DNA from: Mermis nigrescens
Lineage: Eukaryota > Nematoda > Enoplea > Mermithida > Mermithidae
Assembly: GCA_036768485.1 (NCBI GenBank)
Contig: JAVLUZ010000190.1
Span: forward strand, 346,001 to 410,000
DNA: 64,000 bases
Direction: 5' to 3'
Both the position numbers and the translations under genes were made by a program. Positions 60,601 to 64,000 of this stretch are shown here, one piece after another. Each line of letters begins with the position of its first letter. Within the stretch, counting starts at the first letter, position 1. The notes beneath the pieces were generated by a model, which was not told the DNA's origin, made no database searches, and saw only the letters and a list, made by a program, of their open reading frames with translations.

Positions 60601-63102
60601 TTAGTGACATTTACTCACTCTCTTGGCGCTCTATAAAACTAAAATTTATGTCAGAAGAGTAGTAGTTTTTGTACAGCGCAAACATTTTTTTGGAAAATTC
60701 TGGGTCCCGCACCCCCCTGTCAGAAAATCTTGGATCCGCCACTGAGTGAGAATTTCGCCTTGTGGAGCATGATAAATCCAACTTTTCAGCATTTCGAAAA
60801 TTTCTGAAAAATTAGACGTAACACGATGTAGGCATAGCACCTCGCACAGTCACTCCAAATTATGAATTATGAATTAATCGCGCTAGCATGCTTTTACTCG
60901 TGTAACTTTTTTAGCTTATTAAAGTATTGGTTGGGAGTTGAGAGCAGTGTGGCGAGGAAGTTAAAAATGAATATAAATTTCCATAGGAATAAGTGTTTTG
61001 GTTTCAAAGCCTATGATCGAATTAATTACCCATTTTTCTTTGCAACACATGGCATCTATTACTGCAGTTACTAAGTCAAGATAGGTTCGGATTGATTGGC
61101 AAGTTGAAAAATTACATATCAATCTATGTTTCCGTTTTTTCTTAAATCTTTGATGTTTTGCATTGTATCCGCTCTCAATTATTATCCGCAAAAGTTTAAT
61201 TAGCATGATCAGGCGAATGATTACTATCGGTTATTCTTATTTAAATATTTAAATTGCATTGTGTTCTGTGTGACGCAGGCACGTAGCTGGCCGTCCTATT
61301 TTGGGGGACCAACACCAATTTTGGGGGTCCGGGGTCCTATTTTTCCGGTTTTATTTAATTGGGGGGTCCGGACCTCCCCATTCCCTCCCAGAGCTACGTG
61401 CCTGGTGTGGCGGATACAGGATTTTTTGACAGTGGGGATCGAACCTCAAACTATCCTAATAGCGACGAAAATAGTTCGAAACAACCGTCGATTATGCGTA
61501 AAGCAACGGTTTTTTGCCGTCTTTTCATAAGTAGAATTATTTCTGATGCGAAAAAATTTAAAAATTTTTGAAAGTTTTGTATGAAAAAGGCGCAAAAGTC
61601 GGAACAAAGCGCCGAGAAAAATGCAAAACACTGCTAAACCTTAGGGTTCCCCGTCTACGATGCTTAATCCTAAGAGTGTTGAGTAAAAAGTATCCGAAGA
61701 ATGTGACGCAAAAAAGTGGAAAGTTTTAGTGTTTTCGCTCAAAAAATTAGAAAAACTGTTTGAATATGTTTTCAATCAAAAAATCATTGTAAGAACCACA
61801 AAATCTTTACCTGTGCAGTAACTGCTCTTCTGACATAGAAATGAGATTTTTAAAGCGCGAAGAAAGTCAGCAATTGTCATCAATGAGTAAAACCGCTGCG
61901 AAAAGCGCCAGAAAAATTTGAAAGATCGTTCTAAAAATGACTAATCATTAAAAATGCACACTAAACCGACTATTTTTAGATGACAGTAGGACGGCCGCCC
62001 TCGCTAAATCCGCCCTTATCATGTTAATTTAATTTAGTATTGATTATTTATCATTAATACTCATAAATAATAATTTATTCAATAATTATATATTGATTAT
62101 CATGTTAATTAATATAATGATTATTATCAATTCTCTTTATAAAGCTTCTGTGCTAGGTCTAGAAGCATAAATCAGCTAAAGTATGTATTTTTTAAGTTTA
62201 CATTAGTTTACTAATTTATTGCTCCGTTTGTTTTCTAAAACTCTAAACTTGGCTTGAACATATAGAGATGTAGAAATCATTTTTGCGTATGACAATTTCC
62301 TATTTCGTATGCTCTGCGTCAATTCAATTTTCTGGACTTTTGTCATTAAGAACGCCTCAAATTTTAATTTGGAAATGTGAAAAACGCTAACTTTTTCGGC
62401 ACTTCGTTCTGTGTTAATAAATTACATTTTTTAATGTCCGACTCCCAGAAATTGACTAAAGTACGCCACAAAAAGTCGATAAACGCAGTTTTAACACGGA
62501 ACGCATTACTGCGCTATCAGCGCACAATATGTGAAAAGCCTTTATGGTATCGTCTTTTTACCTTTACAAAGAACCTTGTACAAAAATCATTGTCCTGAAC
62601 TATAATTGCCAGTTTTCTTTATTCCTTCATTTACGTTCTTTTTCAAATTTTTATTCTTTATTTCTTTATTTTTTCTTTAATCAACAGGCACGTAGCTCTT
62701 GGGGGAATGGGGGGTCCGGACCCCCTCCAATTCAGAAAAATCGGAAAAATATGATTTTTTAAACGTTATTTTGTGCTATTTTTGGCCTTCTTGGGCTTAG
62801 TCCCCCCAAAATTGGTGTTGGTCCCCCAAAATAGGACGGCCAGCTACGTGCCTTTTAATCAACATTGCTTTTAACATTTTCAGCTTTGTGAGAAAATATT
62901 ATTGCGATTATATTGTCACGTTGACTCGAATGCGTTTCATTCTCCCGTCGATGCTAGCTTTGAAGAGTATCATCGGTTGATTTCGGAGCCGATGGACTTC
63001 TCAACCATAAAATCTAAGCTGGCGGCTAAGTCGTACGAAAACGTGAACAACTTTTTCGACGACTTGAATAAAGTCTTCATCAACTGTGCAATTTTTAACA
63101 AA
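27482..63102 (+). CDS. TRIM33-like: TIF1-family chromatin regulator (RING/B-box/PHD/bromodomain), 12 exons, 3' incomplete
   Basis: Ortholog-type member of the TIF1 group (TRIM24, TRIM28, TRIM33; bonus in Drosophila): nuclear co-regulators with an N-terminal ubiquitin/SUMO ligase RBCC module and a C-terminal chromatin-reading PHD-bromodomain pair. Proposed coding exons: 27482-27671, 34176-34278, 43390-43516, 44612-44761, 45338-45631, 51587-52554, 53102-53363, 55278-55350, 56460-56825, 58446-58731, 60228-60339, 62884-63102. All use GT-AG and their phases chain without a break into 1,050 codons. Domain order: RING (about 30-80), B-box 1 (about 98-140), B-box 2 (about 150-190), coiled coil (190-290), Gln/Pro-rich linker, PHD, bromodomain. 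Family members are about 1,000-1,130 aa, so little but the end of the bromodomain is missing. Weak points are a possible missed small exon in the 6-kb intron after exon 5, and the choice of acceptor for exon 9. Confidence 0.9.
27672..31234. other. Intron 1, first 3.5 kb: nothing recognised
   Basis: AT-rich intronic DNA. Small frames (28,333, 29,675, 30,090) show no recognisable product. A short TAATG run lies at 30,630. Confidence 0.5.
31235..32393. mobile_element. Family E element with TATGACAGAA ends (1.16 kb)
   Basis: Inverted ends GGGGCCATATGACAGAAC and, reading inward from the right, GGGGCTGTATGACAGAAT. Subterminal zones are built of 'GGAATA', 'TTATTCC' and 'GATAAG' words repeated in both directions. 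No transposase is seen. Relatives lie at 46,576-47,275 and near 57,590. Confidence 0.8.
32579..32945 (+). mobile_element. MITE family B copy 2
   Basis: Starts CAGACGTGTTCTTGGGGG and ends GTACATGTATG, with a perfect duplication GTCCTGTC. The centre has 'CGGCGCTTCGCACCG'. Confidence 0.92.
33259..34097. mobile_element. hAT-like element with GGATCC tandem arms (839 bp)
   Basis: A perfect 8-bp duplication ACTCCTAG flanks inverted ends TAGTGATGAAGCGG and TAGTGATGAAACGG. Both arms (33,270-33,420 and 33,925-34,085) consist of repeated 'GGATCCGGATCCGG' blocks separated by 'AAGTTTGAATTTT' or 'AAGTTGTAGAAA' spacers, oriented so that the two ends could pair. The 500-bp middle has no recognised gene. Confidence 0.9.
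34176..34278 (+). CDS. TRIM33-like: TIF1 exon 2: second half of RING
   Basis: Acceptor TTTTCTAG at 34,168-34,175, donor GTAAGC at 34,279. Read from its second complete codon it supplies TCCFC, giving the last CxxC of the RING, followed by EEIVDHFLLKYLENGL, which parallels the short helix after the RING in TRIM33 ('IDLVDNYF' type). Too short for ordinary ORF finding. Phase 1 in, phase 2 out, matching both neighbours. Confidence 0.85.
35259..35488 (+). mobile_element. MITE family A copy 12
   Basis: Starts CATAGGTGGGCGGC and ends CCAAGTATG; perfect duplication TTGGTAAC. It fixes the exact ends of the family. Confidence 0.93.
35731..36478 (-). repeat. Left LTR (3' LTR of the element)
   Basis: Direct repeat of 40,199-40,948. 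It is followed to the right by the purine-rich minus-strand stretch expected of a plus-strand primer (minus strand 'GAAGGGCCGGCA'). Confidence 0.93.
36531..37858. mobile_element. Foldback-type element with tandem-repeat arms (1.33 kb)
   Basis: Both ends consist of tandem units near 'GTGGGTCTAGCGGGACG' (about 17 bp), inverted relative to each other: left 36,535-36,695, right 37,663-37,855. A 9-bp duplication TGGATGAAG lies at 36,522-36,530 and 37,859-37,867. The arms resemble the design of Drosophila FB elements (long inverted arms made of short tandem repeats, 9-bp target duplication). The interior (36,700-37,660) is AT-rich, without a recognised gene. Confidence 0.88.
37868..38524 (-). other. 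3' internal region of the LTR element
   Basis: Lies between the gag remnant and the foldback element. A 154-codon minus-strand frame (37,843-38,307) begins near 'HAKMANHKFIV', faintly like a retroviral protease start, but lacks its Asp-Thr/Ser-Gly catalytic triplet, and its latter half is basic and unremarkable. I do not call a protease. Confidence 0.4.
38525..38781 (-). mobile_element. MITE family A copy 13, nested in the LTR element
   Basis: Left end CACACCTGGGC, right end GCCCACGTATG, perfect duplication GATTCGTT. It interrupts the end of gag: the minus-strand frame ends in MITE sequence on one side and resumes with 'NESTSRTVTANK' on the other. Confidence 0.93.
38736..39983 (-). pseudogene. 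gag: Retrotransposon gag (capsid and two zinc knuckles), frameshifted
   Basis: First part 39,983-39,297: an N-terminal acidic/basic segment, then a capsid-like core (TLFSGALGKCFTEWLEKLEKF, then 'LLAERFPAGRDSDVYQQLL', 'SINEYITSLKKLARAAYP') typical of Gypsy-class Gag. The frame is lost near 39,297, shortly before a region resuming by 39,179 with two CCHC knuckles, CVHCKRTNHRSDFC and CEICGRRNHVTSEC, for RNA binding. Asn/Gln/Ser-rich sequence follows up to the MITE. Gag would form virus-like particles and package RNA. Here it is broken by at least one frameshift and one insertion. Confidence 0.9.
40181..40192 (-). promoter_or_regulatory. tRNA primer-binding site of the LTR element
   Basis: Minus strand TGGCGACCGCGC, six bases inside the right LTR. 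This matches the TGG...-starting primer sites of LTR elements; tRNA-Arg is my best guess. Confidence 0.7.
40199..40948 (-). repeat. Right LTR (5' LTR of the element)
   Basis: Direct partner of 35,731-36,478; differences are scattered substitutions and small indels. It would carry the element's promoter. Confidence 0.93.
40953..41861. other. Intron 2 remainder, no gene
   Basis: Unrecognised DNA, with two family-B-like palindromes near 41,575 and 41,680 (GGCGCGAAGCGCC) and a C/G tract at 41,826 recalling family C. No gene. Confidence 0.45.
41862..42326 (-). mobile_element. Family B copy 3 holding a family A MITE
   Basis: Outer ends CATACATGTGCAGC and GCATGTATG. Inside, 41,997-42,254 is a minus-strand family A copy (right end GCTGCCCACGTATG, left end shortened). 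The flanking 8-mers of the outer copy agree poorly. Confidence 0.75.
42327..43389. other. Last part of intron 2
   Basis: A further old MITE-like piece ('ACATGGACGTGGGGGATTAG' to 'GCTGCCCACCTATG') lies at about 43,041-43,175. No gene. The intron ends in a T-rich tract and AG at 43,389. Confidence 0.5.
43390..43516 (+). CDS. TRIM33-like: TIF1 exon 3: B-box 1
   Basis: Acceptor TTTTTTAG, donor GTATGC. Begins CNNCSDDS, then KFKCTDCNDLLCSEC and AHQRVKLTKDHTLIE; the last phrase is nearly diagnostic of TIF1 B-box 1 ('AHQRVKFTKDH' in vertebrate TRIM33). All zinc-binding Cys/His are present. Confidence 0.95.
43870..44225 (+). mobile_element. MITE family B copy 4 (approximate limits)
   Basis: Starts near 'GTGCATGATCTTGGGGG' and ends near 'TCTGTGCATG'; the centre has 'CGCGCTTCGTATCAT'. 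It lies in intron 3. No clear duplication. Confidence 0.65.
44612..44761 (+). CDS. TRIM33-like: TIF1 exon 4: B-box 2
   Basis: Acceptor TTTTATTAG, donor GTTAGT; 50 codons in phase 0. Reads CSIHCGEDLHWFCITCEQ, then TCRNCQLESHSGHQY, a complete C/H B-box 2. It continues as an open frame past the donor, but those codons do not resemble the family. Confidence 0.95.
45338..45631 (+). CDS. TRIM33-like: TIF1 exon 5: coiled coil
   Basis: Acceptor TTTCTAG, donor GTGTGC, 98 codons. Heptad-like hydrophobics and charged residues (for example IKITQLDQTSLVIDQKLSEL) form the oligomerising coiled coil of the RBCC module; 'QQLQRITGDKRNLYARL' corresponds to the family segment 'QQLENVTKER'. The end of the family coiled coil is a little longer than seen here. 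Confidence 0.88.
46172..46364. mobile_element. Family C hAT-like MITE, 193 bp
   Basis: Ends CAGTGGCGGATCTAG and the inverse CAGGGGCGGATTTAGGGGG; perfect duplication ATGGCAAT. It lies in intron 5. Confidence 0.93.
46576..47275. mobile_element. Family E element, second copy (700 bp)
   Basis: Left end GAGTCTTGCATGACATAACGC and right inverse GAGTCGTATGACAGAAAGCG. Internal similarity to 31,235-32,393 includes 'CCAGGTATAAAATGGCGGAA'. Shortened relative to that copy. Confidence 0.78.
47719..48280. mobile_element. Hairpin element, about 185-bp inverted arms
   Basis: Left arm 47,719-47,905 and right arm 48,093-48,280 are inverted copies, sharing 'AGGTGAATATACTTGGATTTC', 'ACTAGGGAAAATTTCC' and 'ATCGAAGTATATTCTGCGGC'. 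The middle is about 190 bp. No gene; target duplication not resolved. Confidence 0.8.
48281..49165. other. Intron 5, nothing recognised
   Basis: AT-rich intron DNA. The 93-codon minus-strand frame at 48,518-48,799 is not recognised and overlaps another frame. Confidence 0.45.
49170..49960. repeat. Family F repeat, fourth copy
   Basis: Colinear with 6,640-7,355 ('GGGCACATTTCAAGCATAAT', 'CTTAGCGGAGTAGCTGAAG', 'GTATATTATAGGTAGCGCTA'). It shows the family is dispersed over at least 43 kb. Confidence 0.8.
50690..51020 (+). mobile_element. MITE family B copy 5, diverged
   Basis: Family words 'GGTTTGACCCCTAGAATTTT' and 'CAGAATTTATATGCTGTAAA' at the ends; the centre palindrome is lost. Limits approximate. 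Confidence 0.55.
51020..51500. repeat. Two adjacent family H repeats
   Basis: Two head-to-tail copies (51,020-51,240 and 51,265-51,500) sharing 'TTTTAGTCTTCATTTTGCC'-like words and 'AGCCGGTCTGGGGTC' starts. They end about 85 bp before the acceptor of TIF1 exon 6. Confidence 0.6.
51587..52554 (+). CDS. TRIM33-like: TIF1 exon 6: end of coiled-coil region and Gln-rich linker
   Basis: Acceptor TTTTTAG at 51,580-51,586 and donor GTAATT at 52,555. Starts ALYFNDIAAECPKKN, matching the TIF1 position of 'ALLYSKRL', and passes through 'IRNEIAKFGLVSVPK'. It then becomes Gln/Ser/Pro-rich (52,000-52,550), with a short basic patch (KKGRR) at about 52,040 that might act in nuclear import. Ends in phase 2. 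Confidence 0.85.
53102..53363 (+). CDS. TRIM33-like: TIF1 exon 7: linker with SUMO-interaction-like motif
   Basis: Acceptor TTTTTTGTCAG, donor GTATGC; its first base completes the codon left open by exon 6. Pro/Gln-rich, then SSGIINIDDDCSII, a hydrophobic-plus-acidic stretch of the kind that binds SUMO. An alternative donor G|GTTCGG lies at 53,350. Confidence 0.8.
53789..54184 (-). mobile_element. MITE family B copy 6
   Basis: Ends CATACGTGCACAGTATGGG and AAGATCATGTGTG; flanks TTCAAGAA and CTCAAGAA match at 7 of 8. It lies in intron 7. Confidence 0.88.
54230..54568 (-). mobile_element. MITE family B copy 7, left end lost
   Basis: Right end CCAGATCATGTGTG; the centre has 'GCGCGGAGCGCCGAAAA'. 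It closely follows copy 6 in the same direction. Left boundary approximate. Confidence 0.7.
55278..55350 (+). CDS. TRIM33-like: TIF1 exon 8: short Gln-rich exon (tentative)
   Basis: Acceptor GTTGTTTTCAG and donor GTAATA. In phase 0 it reads SQRLQNQLQNAEKTSLL, in keeping with the surrounding linker, and leaves one base that joins the exon at 56,460. Skipping it while using the alternative exon 7 donor is also in phase, so it may be alternative or absent. Confidence 0.55.
55485..55690. repeat. Family H repeat
   Basis: Recognised by 'AACGAAGAGCTCTTTTGAGC' and 'TTTTGATCAATTTCAAACAA', similar to the other family H copies. It is followed at 55,683-55,890 by a block with three 'GGTTGCTCGACTC'-like words, possibly another small element. 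Confidence 0.5.
56460..56825 (+). CDS. TRIM33-like: TIF1 exon 9: linker
   Basis: Long open stretch rich in Ser/Thr/Pro/Lys, for example FLEPLDERLRSSKNFLPPEH, with KQGARLAKKSIAALVL as a possible basic/hydrophobic patch. Two acceptors exist: a stronger pyrimidine tract ending TTTTTTAG at 56,445 and a second AG at 56,459; only the second fits the phase of exon 8. Donor GTACGT at 56,826 (or GTGGTA three bases earlier; both give the same phase). Confidence 0.75.
57989..58372 (-). mobile_element. MITE family B copy 8
   Basis: Left end CATACAGGCACAGTATGAG; right end near 'GTCGAACGTATG'; the centre has 'ATGGCGCGAAGCGCG'. It ends about 70 bp before the acceptor of TIF1 exon 10. Confidence 0.75.
58446..58731 (+). 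CDS. TRIM33-like: TIF1 exon 10: linker and first part of PHD finger
   Basis: Acceptor GTTCAG, donor GTGAGT. Begins KSSVADETEQTQ and ends in the PHD: DDWEDFCAVCENGG and MICCEGVGCRRVFHIYD. The expected Cys after His (HxxC) is Asp here, and the CC-to-C spacing is two residues longer than in vertebrate TRIM33. The base composition is markedly GC-rich compared with the introns. Confidence 0.93.
59274..59514 (-). mobile_element. MITE family A copy 15
   Basis: Left end CATACCTGAGCG, right end GCCGCCCACCTATG, perfect duplication CTGGTCAC. It lies in intron 10, which splits the PHD coding sequence. Confidence 0.93.
60228..60339 (+). CDS. TRIM33-like: TIF1 exon 11: end of PHD finger
   Basis: Acceptor CTTGCAG, donor GTACGT. 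The first base completes the split Glu codon; it then reads GKFVCRLCTDLED, giving the last CxxC of the PHD finger, followed by a Lys/His-rich stretch and 'LTLFEQT', the start of the linker to the bromodomain. Confidence 0.93.
60442..60744. mobile_element. Family C hAT-like element, 303 bp
   Basis: Left end CACTGGCGGATGTAGAGGG, right inverse CAGTGGCGGATCCAAG; the centre has 'CCAGCGCTTCGCGCCGG'. Flanks match at 5 of 8. Confidence 0.8.
61277..61403. mobile_element. Family D MITE, 127 bp
   Basis: Inverted ends AGGCACGTAGCT and AGCTACGTGCCT are exact; the interior is G/C tracts ('TTTTGGGGGACCAACACC'). A family-C-like end word 'GTGGCGGATACAGGATTTTT' follows immediately. Confidence 0.82.
62686..62853. 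mobile_element. Family D MITE, 168 bp
   Basis: The same 12-bp exact inverted ends AGGCACGTAGCT. Flanked on both sides by TTTAATCAAC, a duplication of about 8-10 bp. It ends only 30 bp before the acceptor of TIF1 exon 12. Confidence 0.88.
62884..63102 (+). CDS. TRIM33-like: TIF1 exon 12: N-terminal part of bromodomain
   Basis: Acceptor ATTTTCAG, donor GTTTGT. Reads LCEKILLRLYCH (helix Z), the loop with SEPMDFSTIKSKL (the conserved P-MD segment) and FINCAIFNK, which includes the Asn expected to contact acetyl-lysine. Helix C and the protein end must lie in exons beyond 64,000. Confidence 0.93.
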
Positions 63103-63157
63103 GTTTGTACGCTTTATTGAATTCTCCCTCGTTACTTCGAGTTTTCCCAAATGGCAC

Positions 63158-63562
63158 GATACATGATCTTGGGGAGGGGTTTCACTTCCCAGAAAAATTT
63201 TTACTCCCTTCCTCCAGAAGTTTTTCCACTTCCCCCCCTCCAAGAATTCGCGATTTTTCGCAAGTTTCCAAAAAATTTCGAAAAATTCGTACAAAAGGTG
63301 CTTTTTTAATAGTTTTAAGCTATCTATTTGCTCAAAAGTGTCGAATTTTCGGCGCTTCGTGCATACACTCATTTTTGACTATTTTTGTTCAATTTATTCG
63401 ACTTGTTTTATTTTTTCGAAATTTTCTAATATTTTTATGCTCCATCAAGATGAATCATCGTCAGAAACGCCGAAAAAGTTTACGTGTACTCACCGTTTTC
63501 GGGCCCAAAGAAGGCGCTTTAAAATTTCACCCTCCCCAGAATTTCCATGCTGTGCATGTTTG
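63158..63562 (+). mobile_element. MITE family B copy 9
   Basis: Starts GATACATGATCTTGGGG and ends GTGCATGTTTG; flanks AATGGCAC and CAAGGCAC match at 6 of 8. The centre has 'TCGGCGCTTCGTGC'. It lies in the intron after exon 12. Confidence 0.85.
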
Positions 63563-64000
63563 CAAGGCACTCGTGATTTTCGGTACCTAAGTAAAACCTT
63601 TCACGTTGATCAAATTTTTAGGAAATGCTATGCCTATAAATAAGTGCATACATTAATTTTCCTACGTTAACGCAAACTACATGCTTTGCTGATCCCCCGA
63701 TAATTCTACTTCTAAAAAGTCAAAACTTTTTATAAAGTGCAATAAATGTGCAATCTCGATGAGGAATTTGCATAATGCTGTACTCAGTTGGCTTCATGAT
63801 AAGACACATGGGAACAGACATGTAACGGGGGATGGGGGATTCCCCCACCGAAAGTTGGTCGTCCCCTCACCCCCCTAAAGTCAGAAAAATGTTGACCCCC
63901 TACCCCCGATTATTGGAAAACTTGCGATTTTTGGCCGTTTTTACGTGCTTTTTGGCCGAAAATTGGAAGTCATTCGCCCCGTCCCTAAAAATGTCTGAGG
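63563..64000. other. Intron DNA at right edge
   Basis: No exon recognised. A G-then-C-rich MITE-like start ('CATGTAACGGGGGATGGGGG') begins at about 63,818 and runs off the window. Confidence 0.45.

Overview
The window looks like a piece of an intron-rich, transposon-rich invertebrate animal genome. It is AT-rich, almost every long reading frame is broken, splice-consistent exons are spread over tens of kilobases, and small non-autonomous DNA transposons are very dense. I cannot name the phylum from the sequence alone.

One host gene stands out. From about 27.5 kb to beyond the right end, on the + strand, lies a TIF1-family gene (TRIM24/TRIM33/Drosophila bonus type). Twelve coding exons can be proposed that join in a continuous reading phase for 1,050 codons. 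They encode a RING finger (split by a 6.5-kb intron), B-box 1, B-box 2, a coiled coil, a long Gln/Pro-rich linker, a PHD finger and the first part of a bromodomain. The rest of the bromodomain lies past 64,000. The PHD finger has Asp where the family normally has a zinc-binding Cys. The introns are packed with mobile elements.

Left of that gene (0-27 kb) I find no convincing host gene. The first 3 kb hold a decayed protein-primed type-B DNA polymerase of the Polinton/Maverick kind, broken by frameshifts, a TA microsatellite and a MITE. At 8.0-11.1 kb sits a 3.1-kb element with two inverted repeats of about 490 bp around an intact 375-codon ORF encoding a C2H2-finger protein. Its first residues resemble the tail of a transposase domain; this is the best candidate for a poorly described mobile element. 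At 18.07-19.77 kb is a hAT element with a perfect 8-bp target duplication and a transposase C-terminal remnant.

Throughout the window are several MITE families. One has about 15 copies of 230-260 bp with 8-bp target duplications (several perfect, one copy nested in another); a second, about 400 bp, has about nine copies. Inside TIF1 intron 2 (34.3-43.4 kb) lies an LTR retrotransposon on the minus strand (35,731-40,948; two LTRs of about 750 bp, a 4-bp target duplication, a tRNA-type primer site) that carries only a broken gag. It has itself been invaded by a foldback element and a MITE. The window thus reads as one conserved chromatin-regulator gene whose introns, and the flank to its left, have been enlarged by layers of transposon insertion.
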